The position numbers and the translations under genes were made by a program. Positions 10,934 through 24,300 of a DNA stretch of 64,000 nucleotides are shown one piece after another (position 1 is the first letter of the stretch; each line of letters begins with the position of its first letter). This stretch comes from Datnioides undecimradiatus (Eukaryota; Chordata; Actinopteri; Lobotiformes; Datnioididae). The notes beneath the pieces were generated by a model. It worked only from the letters and a program-made list of their open reading frames with translations, had not been told where the DNA came from and did not search any database. The stretch is from the NCBI GenBank assembly GCA_008933995.1, contig WARS01000013.1, positions 7,106,329 to 7,170,328 on the forward strand, written 5' to 3'.

Positions 10934-12985
10934 AGAAGTCCAGCTGTCTCCCATTGACATCCAATACTCCACATATTAAGATTTCATGTGGTTTCCATGC
11001 CACCAGCAGCTTGAAACTTAAAACCATGGGAACAAAGAAAAAAGGAAAGTGACCTAAGCCTACTCACGTTTTAAAGCTTCAGAAAAGTATCACCCAGCAG
11101 ATGTTTTCTCAATTCTTAAAGCTGTCTTTTTTTTTAAAAAATTTGCTGTTGGATTGTATGTGTTTCATCTGCTAATAAATATGTACTGTTACACAGCACA
11201 ATTGTTCTAGTACCATACAAATACAGATGTCAAATCAGTGTACAGTACTAAAGCTGACATATCACTGACAGATCATAGCAAGAAAATTAAAAGGTAGTAC
11301 TTTATACTGATGACACAAGGCCATCCAGGTTGTAATAGCAGAGACACTCTTCCAAAACAGTACTGATCCCATCATTTTAACATTCCAAGAAAAGGGTAAC
11401 CAGCAGCCCAATTGGTTCACATTTAAACAGGTAAATTAAAGAAAATCACAACACTTCAAAATGTAGGAAGTAACATAAAGATCCAGTGTGTAGGACATTG
11501 AGTGATCTATTGGCAGAAATGCAATGTAATAGTAATAGTTCAGTTTTCAATTGTGTGTAATCACCCATAATTACACATTACTATGTATTTGTTACCTTCG
11601 AATGAGGCTATGTATATGAAGGAGTGACCTGCTCAAACACAGTGCGCCAGGTTGCGCCACCATGTTTCTACAGACAAACCACGCACAGGCTCTAGAGGGA
11701 GCCTTTCACATGTTTCGCAGCCACTGCAGGATGTCCTGCAGGCTTGGAAAGAGAGTATGAGTGGACGTGTATTCAGTTGGCTGCAATCAGCAACTTCACT
11801 GTTAGATGCCACTAAATCCTTTGCACTGCTCCTTAATATGACTGCTGACACTCCAAAGCACTCCACCATAATATAAAGAAGTTATATAAAAGAACCCAAA
11901 ACTGAAATGATGCTGCTCTTTTATTGATCTCTCAATATATAAAAACCACAAAAATATCAGATATCAGCAATGGAGAAAGTGGAATGTGAGTTTGTATGGT
12001 TCAGAAATGTGCTTTTTTATTAGTGACACACCAAATATTTTAAATTACCTGAAACTTTGCAATAACAAATGTTTTTGTAATTAAAATATATCATTTCTTT
12101 TTTTATCTCACTGATGTTCAGCAATAGAAAACATATGTATAATCAAGATGTTTGAAAATTCACCTGAGCTCATAAAAACACCCTGAATTGTATTTGAATA
12201 AATCTGTGTTTGGCGAGGTTTCAGCACCAGATGTTTACAACATCGGATATTATATATAGTGCGATGTCCCCCAAACTGCAGACATGTGTACTTCATATAT
12301 TTTCACTCATCTCACACACAATCAGGCTTAAGTAAACTAGATAAAGCCTGCATATGCAGTACACACACTCACACACACACACACACACACACTATTGAAT
12401 GAGGCTTGTACTTTCAGTAAAAAGGAACATACCAGTTTTTTTTAAACTCATGAATCCAAAATTGCAAATACTCAACATTTCTGCCAACAAATATTCAAAG
12501 CTTTCTACCAACAGGTAAACCTTTAAGGTTGTTGTTTCATTGTAATTTAGCTCCAACTCTTTTCTAGGGGTGGGAAACTCCACATCAAAGCCCCATCAGC
12601 TGGTCGAGCAGCACATTAATGCTTTGAAGTTATAGAGGATGTGATTCACAGTGTCTTTTTCACAGAGCCTGCCATAGGATTCACAGGTAAATGAATCCAC
12701 CAACGAGGAACAGCTTTCAGCTTTCAAGCTGCAATAGTACATGTTAATAGCAAGAATGGATTTCTTATTTTGATAGAAGTTCAAGACTCTTTGAGCACTG
12801 TTACAAACTGACATAGGTAGAATCAAACAGGAAAAAGGCAGCAGTTATGTTCAGTAACTGTGATTTGGTATTAATGAGATAAAACATGTAAAACCTGGTC
12901 CCCTTAAATAAATAGCTCATTCACCAGCCAGCCTTTGGATTGAAGCAGCTCCACAAACCCTGTTCGGAAGTTAAGAATGTAATTT
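10934..12985. other. Intergenic / 3' flank between the small membrane gene and h6pd
   Basis: No coding exon is supported. The left part holds the 3' UTR and polyA signal (11174-11179) of the plus-strand gene. The right part should contain the 3' UTR of the minus-strand h6pd. It is A/T rich with one (AC)n microsatellite. Confidence 0.5.
12360..12392. repeat. (AC)n microsatellite
   Basis: About 16 AC units, interrupted once by CTC near the left end. Confidence 0.95.
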
Positions 12986-15662
12986 CTATCCTAAAAGTGC
13001 ATCATAGTCTATGTACCAAACAAGTCTGCCGTTAGCCGGCTTCACCCCGGTGACGGGCCACTTGCTGGGGTTGTCCTTCACTCGGCTCAGCTGGGTGATC
13101 ATCTCGTGCTTGCCTTTGCCCATCACTAAAAGAGCGACTCTCTGGGCTCGGTTGATGGCGCTGAAAGTGAGGCTCATTCGCTGATGAGGCTTGACAGGGC
13201 TCTCAGTGAGCGCCACCAGACTCTCCCCATGCTCATCCACTTTGCTGCCAGGGAACAGAGAGGCTGTATGGCTGTCATAGCCGACTCCCAGCAGCACAAA
13301 GTGGAACCTGGAGGCATTGATCAACTTGTTGACTTCTTTCTCATAAAGCTGAGGCCCTCCATCCTCCTCTACACACAGACGGTGGTTGATTTGCACTGGC
13401 ATGGGATGGATATTGTAATAGGGTATCCTCACATGTTGCAGCAGGTGGTCGTGCAGGCTGTGGAAGTTAGATTCCAGCTCAGTCAGTGGCACGCAGCGCT
13501 CGTCCACCATCCACACATGGGTGTCCCTCCAGGGGAAGGAGAAGTGGTGCAGGGCCAACCTGTGGAACAGAGCGAGGGGAGAAGCCCCGCCAGAGAGAGC
13601 AAGATGGAAAACACCGCCCTCGTGCACAGCCGCCTCGGCTGCTTCCTGCATGTCTGCAGCAAGCCTCTCCACCAGCTCCTCAGCCCAGGCAGACACCATG
13701 TCTGTGTTACGAAATTTGCCCTGCATCACTTGGAAACCTTTTGCTGACGTGCCGCCCATCTGATCATTGCCAATTATCACCACCTCACTGTTGTAGCTAA
13801 TGTCGTTCCCTTTCAGACGGACATCCAGCATATCTCCGTTCTCTGCACCACCCGGGTAGATGCGGGGAAAAGAGCTGGCAAGGCTACTGAGTAGTGGCGT
13901 CCACAGGCCCCAGGAAGCCAGCAGGTTTTCAGTACTAATAAAACTATTCTTGCGTCCAGCAAATATGTGAGAAATAAGTTCTGAATAAGCTTCCTTCAGC
14001 TGTACTGGAGTTTGCACATAGTAGTCAGAAACAGGCAAACCCAGAACACTGACATCTGTGTGCTCCGTCACCTCCTTCCACTCACTGTCCATTAAAACTG
14101 GCTTGAATAAGTTCTTACTTACAAGAATTGCTGGATATTGAAGGCTGCCATGCCCAAAGTGGAAAACAATCTGTTTGGGCTTGCAGTGAATGTTGTTGTG
14201 GTTCTGAAGACAAAAGATGTCATTCTTGAAAAGTATGCGTGCGTATCCCACCCGTTCGTCTAACATCTTCCCTGAGATCAAAAGAACTGGCACACCTTCA
14301 TACTGGGCCTCGTTGATGTGTGCCAGTACAGCTGAAATACACAAACAGGATCACTTATTAACAGGGCTTTATTTGTTGTATAGCACATTTTTACAACTCA
14401 ACTGTGAAAAGATTTGATAATACCTTTATTTAAAAAAAGCAGTCTTACCTGCAAAAGTTGGAGTGAGACTGATGTGATCTTTTGTCTTGTTCAGCTCCTG
14501 CTGAACCTCTGTTTTGTATGTTTGGTACTGGCCAATAACAGCTTGATTCATTCCCACAGGCAGCAGGGAGCTGAAGATCTGCAGCTTGTTTTGCAGGACT
14601 TCCTCACTGCTGCTCAGATTCACTGGAAGTTTCATGGTCAACAGGGTCATGACCTCAGTCAGGTGGTTCTGTAGCACATCTCTGATCACCCCGTACTGGT
14701 CATAGAAGGGAATACGCCCTTAAACAAAAAAAGATAAGGGAGGATGTGAACATTTGATTGTTTCTTAGAGTATTCTTGCATTTACTTAGTTAGTCACAAC
14801 AGTGTTAGACTCATTTTCAATAACCTTTAACATCCAGGGTCTCTTTCAGTACAATCTCCACTCTCTCGATGTGGTGCTTGTTCCAGATGGGATCCAGAAA
14901 CTTCCTGTTTTCTACTCTGAATGGAAGTATCTTTGCAACCACCTTTTACACAAGAGCATAAAAACACATCATTAAATCACGTCTCAATTGCAGAGTCACA
15001 TCTGAAAGAGGTGTACGCACCTGCTTTCCCAAGTAATGGTCGATTCTGTACATTTCCTCATCCTTCAAGGAGTTCCCAAGTTGAGATGCCAGTACCTGAG
15101 CACTCCTGAAGTCATGCCCAAAAGGTTTCTCTAACACCACCCTCAGCCACGCCCCGCTGGTCGGCCTGCAACTACTATTGATCTTGTCAGCAATATCTGC
15201 GTATGCAAATGCTGGCACAGAGAGGTAGAAGAGCCTCCCTGCCTCTGTCATTCCCTCCTGTTGAAGCTCTTTCTCAATGTGCTTGGCCAGATCCTGGTAG
15301 TCCTCTAAGGTCTTCAGCTCCCGGTACTGCGACAGCCGCAGGAACTGCTCTTTCAACAGAGCACAGCGCTCCTGTGACACATCCTTTGAGCAGGACACTG
15401 CTTTCAGGATCTCAAAGAGAACCGGTGTGGCCTTATCAGAGGGCGACAGTCCTCCACCGTAGAAGGAAAAGGTGTTTCCACCTCTGACCTGGTTAACGTA
15501 CAGCTCGAAGAAGCCCTGCCACAGGTACTTCTTGGCCAGGTCACCTGTGCCTCCCACGATCACCACTGAAACATGGCCGGGTTTCTGTGGTTCCTCTCGC
15601 TCCTCGCCATTTCCTCCTTGGGCACACAGAGTGGCCAGAAGCAGGAACACAGTCACGAACAT
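12986..15662 (-). CDS. h6pd: Hexose-6-phosphate dehydrogenase / glucose 1-dehydrogenase (GDH/6PGL)
   Basis: This bifunctional ER-lumen enzyme runs the first two steps of the pentose phosphate route. It oxidises glucose-6-phosphate with NADP+ and hydrolyses the lactone, supplying NADPH for 11beta-HSD1. Four coding exons on the minus strand, 15662-15021, 14942-14825, 14718-14449 and 14331-12986, join in phase to 791 aa, the same length as human H6PD. Residues 1-17 are a signal peptide (MFVTVFLLLATLCAQGG). The N-terminal G6PD domain has the nucleotide motif GGTGDLAKKYLWQGFF (37-52) and the catalytic RIDHYLGK (206-213). The C-terminal 6-phosphogluconolactonase domain has SGGASPLALFHRLA (from about 590) and WMVDERCVP (about 617-625). 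The large last exon carries about half of the protein, as in mammals. Non-coding 5' exon(s) are expected upstream, perhaps near 19 kb. No ER-retention KDEL is present, as in other H6PDs. Confidence 0.97.
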
Positions 15663-18600
15663 GCTCTAATCCTGACTGTCCAAATTCCTGTATGAACACA
15701 GCAATGAGAGACATGACATGAAGACAATTATCAAGCAACCCCAAGCAACTCAGGCATCGAAGCCAAATACATAGAGCAAAACAATGTGCGGCTGGTTACA
15801 ATTAATCTGCAGATTATTTGAAGTTTTACCTATAAAATGTCTTTAAATAATAAAAAGGTGCAATATTAATCTTTTCCCAGAGCACAAGGTGATGCATTTA
15901 AATGTTGTATTTTGTCTGAATGACTATTTCAAAAAGACAGATGTTCTTTTTATGACTGCAGATGAGAAAGAAAAGCAGCAAAATTAAATGAATGAAACAA
16001 TCAATTAGAAAAAGTCATTGATTACTATTCTTTTAACTGACTTTTTGAAGAATCAGCTAATTTTTAAGCTCTAAATCTTTGTGTTAAAAGTAAATTTAAC
16101 ATGAAAATTCATAAAATGTCCCCAAAAAAGTTGACTGGTGAACTTAAATGAGAAATATTAGCCATAGCTGGGAAACACAGCTCAATGTACACTATAAAAG
16201 ATAGTGCTCTTCTCAACACCCCAGGATTTAGCCATTCATGTACAAGAACAAGTCAACTTCAAACATCTAAGATCCAATAATTTGAACACTATGACTGTAA
16301 AGCAAAAGTTAAGGTAACCTTCAATAATTCAGCAACTTCAAATTTAATTTCTAAAGAAAAAAATTAAGGAATAAATTACTTAGCAATATCTGTTTCTCCA
16401 GCTGTTCTGACGTCCCCTGAAAGCCAGTGATGTGGTGCGGTGATATTATCATGAGTGTAATGATCAGAGGATAGTGGTGCAGCAGTGTAGACTTTGCACT
16501 TTGCTCAGGGGCTTTGCGTTTCCCGTACAACAGTTCTGCTGTTGATTGAGTACTAGGAAAGTCCGACCCACTGATTTTGCAAGGACCCCAAATCGTTTAT
16601 GGGAAGCGGTGAAGTAAATGCAGTGAAAAATCAATGAACCAGTGAATTAAGTAGTTAAGTTTTTAGTTAAGTTTAAGTTAAGTTTTGCCTGCAGTTCATG
16701 CATTCTCAGTCAGGATCAGACTAGGAAAAAGGCATGAGAACAGGTAAGAAACCCTAAGTAACCCTTTTCAACTCAAAACAAAGTACAAAACAAAGTGCAA
16801 ATGAAACACCAACAGACAGTTCAGTGTGTCAGTGTAGATACTATACCTTCATGACTTCCTTCACTGACATTTTATTATATGGAAAAGAAACTGTGAGGAA
16901 TCAGAGTTTGCATTAGTAAACAAGCTAGTTGAGCATTTTGGAGTAGTTGTGGCCAAGACCTGTGTTATACGTTATAAACCTGTTTAATGACAGAACATTT
17001 GAGATCCCTGTCTCTCTCACGGGAAACTGAAAGTCGTACATGTTGCACAACACGGCCACGGTATAAAGCTCAATTTATGACTGAGTGCAACATCTGGAAT
17101 CCCTGCGTTCCACAATCCTGTTTACACAGTGATAATGCAAACAGCAGGCCACCTCAGAACTGCTGACTGCTACTCAATATACATTTATTTGTATTAACAA
17201 TATAACTTGCCACATTTGACTTGAAGATGTAAAAAGTAACAGCATGGCAGGTAAGATGTTTTTAAAACTTGACAATCACACCATCTACATCATTTGTTTG
17301 ATTTGCCCACCACATTACATTTGCTCATTTTAAACTACAAATTGCTTGTACTCTTTTTTTTAAAAAATCTTTTTTTGCTATCAACTTTTAGGCTATTACG
17401 TTTCTGCTAATTCCCACCCACACGAATCAATGAAACGGCATATTATAAATAGCAGAATCGTTGCTGTTTATCCCAGCATGTGATTTCTCCTCACTCACAC
17501 GCTTCCCTTTACACAAAAATTCATGCTCCAAATTGTTTAATCTATCCATCTAATTTACCATAAAGCAAAAAGAGCCCACACACTGTCTGTCACATGACTC
17601 TAAAACAACCGTAAACAAAACGTCCTAGCATTGACTCCTTATTCCAGTGAAATTAAAAGACAGGTTTCTCAAGGAGCATCTAGACATGATTCCAAGTACC
17701 AAGTAATGTCAGATTTACCAGACTAGACTGCTCACATGTACAATGACAACTTATCTAAAGATTGAGCACTTTTGTTCATGACCAGTGAAGGCCTTACAGA
17801 GATGGTTAGGTGTATCCTTTCTGCAGCAAATAACACAAGTCTTCATAAATGCAGAGATGTTTGAAGTATTCACCATAATAAGAAACTAACATGAGTCTGT
17901 TAATCTGTTCTGCTGTGACAAAACAGACAAGTCATCAGCTCCAAAGCTCTTTGTTAAAATGAGAAGATGGGAACTAAAGCTGTAAAGTATGTCCACGGTT
18001 TGCTTTGTTATCCAGACAATGACAATGACAAAATTGACCTAAATAGATATGTTTAAGAAATGTTGAACAATTTTATTTTCATTAAAAAATAATTATCTTG
18101 TGCTCAGCTATTACAGTTTAAAACATTATTTTTACTGATAAAATCTCTCTTTATAACAAAATTGAGTTTTATGTCCCAGAACTGTGTCGGTGGAAATATA
18201 CATTTACTATTTTAACGTAATTATCAATCAAAAATGAGTCACATGTAAGAAAGTTCAGTAATGTAAGACTTCAGTTGAAGGCTTGTCAGTCTTTCATCCC
18301 CGGGTCCTGACAGTGTCTGTGTACGCCACTGGTTCAATTCAGCTTGAGACACTATACCATGCACTTCCTGTTGACACGTGCTGCGCTACATTTCGTTATC
18401 CCGCAACAAGTTCTGCGTTTTCCTGCCAATGTAGCCGGCTCGGTTCTCGCCAGCCAGGAAACAATGCATATAACAATAAAGGTGAGGGATTGTTTCTTGT
18501 TCGCAGGCTTTTCAACGCGCTGAAAACCATGACATTTAGCCTCATGAAAGAAAGCAGTGATGACAGTGGGAGAAAACTGACTAAACTATCAACCGTTACC

Positions 18601-18780
18601 GGCTTTTAGACAACGTACACTAGCCTCGGTAATGACTTTATCTCAAACACAGGAGTCAAACGGCCTGTTTGTATACTGGGCTACTTGAACAAACCACGTT
18701 CGTCATTAGTTGCAAGTAATTTCCCCGTCGTAGTTTACGTTGTTGGTAAAAACACAACACACACACCGATAGATAAACGG
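15663..18780. other. Probable h6pd 5' intron / upstream non-coding DNA
   Basis: No coding exon is supported. A splice acceptor (CATACAG on the minus strand) lies about 28 bp before the h6pd start codon. So this stretch is probably a long intron inside the h6pd 5' UTR. The plus-strand open frame at about 18283-18609 has no recognisable domain. It lies in somewhat CpG-richer DNA and is not called. Confidence 0.45.
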
Positions 18781-19060
18781 TGGGGATAACCTTTATCCCA
18801 CGATTCCACCTGCTAGCTGTCAAACTTCACTTCCGGTAGCGTTACAAATACACAATGCTCCACAATCCTCCGCCTTAAATGTCGGAGTGTAATAACGTCA
18901 GAACGGTTCATATGACTGGAGCACAGACACGCACATCTGAACGCAGCTGACTGACACTGTATAAAGTTAAATGGATACGAACCTGCCCCGTGGTCCTTGG
19001 CACGAACGATTCGCTCCCGCCGTCAAAAGACGCTTCCTGCATCAGTCACGTGACACAGTT
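18781..19060 (-). promoter_or_regulatory. h6pd: Probable promoter / first non-coding exon of h6pd
   Basis: A CpG-rich patch in otherwise A/T-rich DNA. It contains an ETS-type site CACTTCCGGTAG near 18828-18839 and a perfect 10-bp palindrome GTCACGTGAC at 19045-19054 (an E-box of the CLEAR/USF type). Read on the minus strand, a GC-rich stretch ends in the donor-like GGGGCAG|GTTCGT near 18985, which could be the end of a leader exon. Assignment to h6pd is by position and strand only. Confidence 0.4.
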
Positions 19061-20412
19061 CTGCTGCTGCTACCGCAGGCTGCTGATGGTGGTTGATACT
19101 TTGCATTTTTCCAAGACTTATTGCTGCCATTAAGTGTTTTATAAGGATACCGTTTAAAGGGTCGTATTAAAATAAAGGTAAATATATTAGGTTTTAATAA
19201 TTGATTACACAAGATGAAATGCATAGGGAAGGAAGGAAAGGAACTAGCCCAAAGAAAAGTAACTGGGTTTCTGGCCAATAGATGAAATATATAAAAACAT
19301 CTTTTAGAAACTTATCCTGGTCTCTGGTCAATGGATACTGTGGAGAACAAGTCAATTTGACAATAAAGTAGGCCAGAAGAATAGAATGATTATAACCTGC
19401 TTAAAGCGATGAGTTGTGTAAACAAACATGTTTTGTTTTAGTTAAAGAGACTAAATTGTAACTGTTTTAAATGGTTTCAGGTTATCGCTGAATTCAGGTC
19501 AGGAAACGTGCAGTGACTGGCCCTTTTGTACCTGATATGTTGTAAGGAACACATTATGCATGTTGTTCAAAATAAATCACACAGGTGTTCAAAAGTGCAA
19601 ACAAAAGTGTGTTTGGGTTTCCACTTGTATTGGGTATTATGAACACAGTAGATATTATTATTGATAATTGATAGAAATTAGTTAGACTGGACATTGCATG
19701 GATTTAAAATAATGGGCTGAGGAACTGACAAAGTCCTCCTCATAGGTCTCCCAAGTCCATACAGGGAATGGCAGAGTCATCTAAGCCAAATCAAAGCAGT
19801 CTCACAAAGTTTAGTTTTATGACATCTTTTAATGATATAGAATATGTATAACTAAGTATGTTAAGTAAGTATTATTAGATTATTTAATATCTCTGCATGT
19901 ATTACTGCTCATTGAGCACTACACTTTAACAAAACATAGAACCATTGGAATATTTCAATAATTTTCTTTATGTTGATGAATACAAATCTTGTAAGACTAC
20001 AAATTGTTGTTGTCTTACATCGACTGTAGTTTGTGTCTCTGGTTGCTGTCTGTCACTTGGGGGCAGCTGTAGACTGCAGTGCATTGTCCAAACAAGAGAG
20101 CCCTCTCTTGGTCTCTGTGTGGTATAGCTGCTTTCTACTTGAGTCATATCCTTTTCACAATCTGAAGCTCATTTTGCCATCATCAATCAAACGCCCTCAG
20201 CTCTCAATGCTCCATCTCTAACTGAAAAATAACAGCTGGCCTCCATGATGTTAACAAGCAACCGTAGCCCACTGACTGTCTACAATTTTAACAACAGAAA
20301 AACAAAAATTAGAGTTACACAAACTGCTGACTTGAGGTGGATAAACATCAGCTCCTGTTGACTCTGCATTGTTCAGCTGTCTCATGTCATCACCCTCTGA
20401 ATCCAGGCCTAC

Positions 20413-20564
20413 CTCAAACAAAGCAGGTGCCCCTTTTGGCCAAATAATGATCTGATTGTTGTTGACCACACTGCCAGTCGCCCTCTTTGGTCCTCCCTTT
20501 TCCTCTTCTGAACAGTTGTGGTTGTTACTGCACAGTCCTTGACTCAGCAGCTCCACAGTCCCAT
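20413..20564 (-). other. Possible isolated exon, unrecognised
   Basis: On the minus strand an acceptor (GTGCATTAG) is followed by 152 bp of open frame. The frame ends at a donor-like TTTGAG|GTAGGC, phase 1 in and phase 0 out, giving about 50 residues that include LLSQGLCSNNHNCSEEEKGG and NQIIIWPKGAPALFE. The frame stays open past the donor to 20251. I do not recognise it and found no partner exons. It may be part of an unannotated gene, a decayed exon or chance. Confidence 0.2.
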
Positions 20565-20908
20565 CTAATGCACATAATGTGAGTTAGCAACTGAAATTAG
20601 ACAAGTTAACCACCCAGAAATACATACACGTAATCACTCCTGTTCTCTTGAGTTTATTGCTATTTAGATCTTCTTCAATGCTCACATTTCAACTATTGTA
20701 GATGAGAAATCTTTGAAGTGTTGAAAAAAGACTGAATTTGAGTATCAACACTTTCACAACAACTTAGCAAACTCCATTTGAAGGTGGTGAGATGTGATCA
20801 AAACTTCCAGTTACAAAATAAACTGAAGTTGTTTTTGTCAACTGCTGTTTCCACTTTTAACCATTAACTTTATATTTTAGTGTGTAATAGCAAGTTCTGA
20901 CAGGGGCT

Positions 20909-20977
20909 ACACACACACACACACACACACATACAAGCACACTCACAATCTCTCTCTCTCTCACACACACACACACA
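20909..20977. repeat. Compound (CA)n/(CT)n microsatellite
   Basis: An AC run at 20909-20931 is followed by a CT run at about 20949-20961 and a second CA run to 20977. Confidence 0.9.
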
Positions 20978-21078
20978 AAACCTTACAAACAGCTGTAATG
21001 CCTGTGATCAAACTGCAGAGCCCTCCCAGGTTGGCCAGCCACTGTGAAATGTAAACAGTAAACAGGATGGAGCATCCT

Positions 21079-21311
21079 GTGTGTGAGTGTGTTGAGTGTG
21101 CGCGTCACAGACTGTGTGTGTATACGTGTGTATGTGTGTGTGTGTTTGTGTGTGTGGAGGGGAAAGGAGGGGTGGGCCGCTAAAGAGAGAATAAGCCCAT
21201 GCAGAGCGTGCTAGCCCAGCTGTCACTGCTATAACTTCAGACTTGAGAGACCACAGGACGCAAGCTGCTGGAGGGCCACTGTGTGTGTTTAAGTGTGAGT
21301 GTGTGTGTGTG
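21079..21311. repeat. GT-rich imperfect microsatellite tracts
   Basis: Imperfect (GT)n tracts lie at about 21079-21160 and 21278-21311, with some CpG-containing interruptions. They create a long minus-strand open frame of His/Thr repeats that is not a gene. Confidence 0.8.
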
Positions 21312-24300
21312 CTGGCGCCCCACACCCCCAGACATTCTCCACAGCCCCTGGCTTCCTTCCTCCCCTTTGTTAAGCCCGCGAGGCAGACTTCGTCAAGCTG
21401 AGCACACAAACGAATGCATATGAATGTGTGCTGTCATCTTTATTAGGCCCCTTTGCCAACACCCATTACATTTAACACGGGTCTTTACTGAAGGGGATTT
21501 CACTTTCTGTCATGCCCTCACACCCCACTCTTACTTGCCAGACGAGGGGGATTATAGTGACCCCAGTGTGGGATGAATTGAATACGCAACCTGTTACACA
21601 CCAATAAGAGCTTAATATTGAGCAATAAAAAAAATGGCAAATTTAGAAACAACTCCTGAGTGATTTGTGGTTGGTTATTTTAATATGTGACTTCAAAGGT
21701 AATTAGTGGTGGATTTATATTTCAGAGATGAGACAATCCTGCCAACTGTCTTTCTTTGGATTCTCACAAAATAATCTGTCTGTACTTGCAGTGTTCAGGT
21801 TTTTTTCTAGCGCTGGTCTGTGATGCATGAAGTCAGTGCCAATGCAGGCAGTGATGAATGATCAGGGTGAAGCCACAAATAGATTTAACCTGTGTAATGT
21901 ATGAGTAATGCTCTGTGCTTTTTTACCACATGCTCACATTTCTTTTCTTCATAAGACGAAGACCTGTCGGAGCGTGTTCCTCCCTTTGTTTCTTGATGCT
22001 ACACTGCACACAACACAGCCCACATAGGCAGCAGACAGCCACCCTGAATTCCAGTCCAGAGAGGTAGTGTTTTCAGAGGTTGCATGTGGAGCTTTTAAAA
22101 TGAGATGACTGAGGACGGGGAGGAAAAAAACAATGCACAGGCTTTTCAGGCCAGACAATAAAGCAGAGAATGAAGAAGCTTCCACAATATCCATCCTGTT
22201 AGTGAGGAGCATAAAAGGACTGTGGTTTGGTTTTATGGTTTTATTAGAGGAACACACTTCTGCTGGCAGATATTTTACAATATGTAGGCTTGTGGTGTTG
22301 TTCATTTTTGGTGAAGGACCTCTCTGTACCTGTATTAAAGTTGGTATGCAGAGATTAATGACTTCACATACTTCTTTCTATTGGACTTCATTTGTGCCGG
22401 GCTTATCAGTGGATGGCATCCTACCATGTTAGTAAAACTACTGTACTGAATTGAACAATGTTGTGGTTGTTGAGTTGGGTTATCTTGTGTTTTTGTCATC
22501 ACATCTGATTGCTCTTGCTTTGCTATAAAACACAGCTTTTGCCTTGTGTGATTTTTATGTTATCAGATAAGTTTAAGGACTACACACTCCTTTGTGGGTG
22601 GAAAATTCCTACCTCAAAGGCTCATGAAAACCTTTTCAAACTCATAGGATTATCTAAAAAATGCAATATCTCCCCTAGTCTTTTGTTCCAGGACACTGAA
22701 TCAGGACCTACATGTCTGATGACAAGTCCCTGCAGTTCTTAACTGCTGTGATGTTTACATTGTTGTGTAAATGAATGGTTATGATCTTTTTTCTGCATAA
22801 AAATACCTTTTGTTGTGAGGCAAGTGTAATATAATTATGATTTCTGTAACAATTAGGTGATGTAGCCACAGCACAAGGACAATATGATAACATATTAATC
22901 ACAAAATGTAAAAAGAATGAAGAATTAAATGTGGATGAAATAATAGTAATGGAATAAATCAGGAAGTAAACAAGGGCAATTAGATACAAACCACAACTAG
23001 TGCTGGACTGTTTTACTCAAGTGAATCATCAGGGAACTTCTTCCACTACTGACGGTTAGGCCATAGTCGTTTAGATGTATAAACAAAGCCGCGAATCCAT
23101 CAGTTCCTAACAAGGGTTTTGGGGGCCCTCACTGAGATGGTGGAATGGTTGAAAACGGTAGGAGCATTTTCTGTTGGCAGCACACAAAAACTCCCCGGTG
23201 TTTTCAATGGTGTTCCACCTCTCTGTTTGCTGATACCACGAGTTGTGTAAGGAAAGTGGGGGTGTCAGGGGAGCAGGGTCTGAATGACATGGCGTTGCTG
23301 CTTCGGCCGCTGTTCACTGACCCACAAAATGCAGACCCAGCCCCCAGTGTGAAGTACTTTTGTGTTGTCATCACTCTCAGAAACCCAGGACCAGAGGGGG
23401 GTGGCGTTTAGGCACCCAGAGGGCTCAGAGTTGTGAGGCTGCTCTCAGGCAGCACGCATGCTCTGTTAGATGGATAAAGGGAAGCCTGTATTGTAATGAA
23501 AGCATTTGCATACTTGTGTGTTAGAGAGGGTGTTAACCTTTGACACCTTCGAGAACAGGATGACAACAGAAACCACTTCTCAGACTCTGAGCATTAACGC
23601 ACTCGAAAATAACACCTCAACGTACCTCAGTGTGTATCAAAACCAATAAAAAGAGGAGAGAAAGGGCTACAGGAGTGCTTAAGATGGAAGTTTTCTTCAA
23701 GTGGCATTTCACACTCAAAACAAAGTGTGTCAGATCATTTGAAAGTGAGGGAGCTCTGGATCTTGAAGAACGGTGTCACATCCTTGTGTTGCTGAAAAGC
23801 AGATCTTTTTTTTTTACACAGGAGATGCATAAAACTGATATTTGAACATGGACAACAAACACTAAGTTTAAGTTGACACAAAGCAGATAAGGAGAAAAAC
23901 TGAAGCACCCATTTTTCCGCTTGATAATTGTGTTTAAAATCACATTTTGAAACAGTTCAACTTGATATTTATCAGGTTAAAAAAGAAAGCTACTTATCAG
24001 AGGACTAGAAAAGTGCAGTACATTGTTTTTTAAGGGGGTCGCCATTTTCTTCTTCTCTTTTCAAGAGTTGAAATATCCCGTTGGAATTATACTTATCATG
24101 TTAAACTACAATTTGTTTTTGTAAGTAATTGAAGTGGTTGTCATTTGAAGGTCAGAAAGCCATAATTCAACCCACACTTAACTTGTTAATCTATTATTTC
24201 ACCAGCATCTTTCACTCTGTCTCTTGTATGATTAATGTCCGTGTATGGTAGAGTTGGACAAGACAATGTCCGCCCCTTCAGTTGATTTTTTGGGGGGGGT

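Noticed and set aside
9365-12985. Cortistatin/somatostatin gene, which is next to CENPS in human
   Set aside because: No sequence coding a CKNFFWK-type peptide was found on either strand in this interval.
13184-13800. Open frames of up to 187 codons on the plus strand inside h6pd
   Set aside because: They lie antisense to the long, phase-perfect last exon of h6pd and have no domain or splice context; they are GC-driven shadows.
18283-18609. 108-codon plus-strand frame
   Set aside because: No family, no splice support, and mixed composition; probably chance in CpG-richer DNA near a promoter.
21008-21409. 133-codon minus-strand frame rich in His and Thr
   Set aside because: Produced by GT microsatellite tracts.
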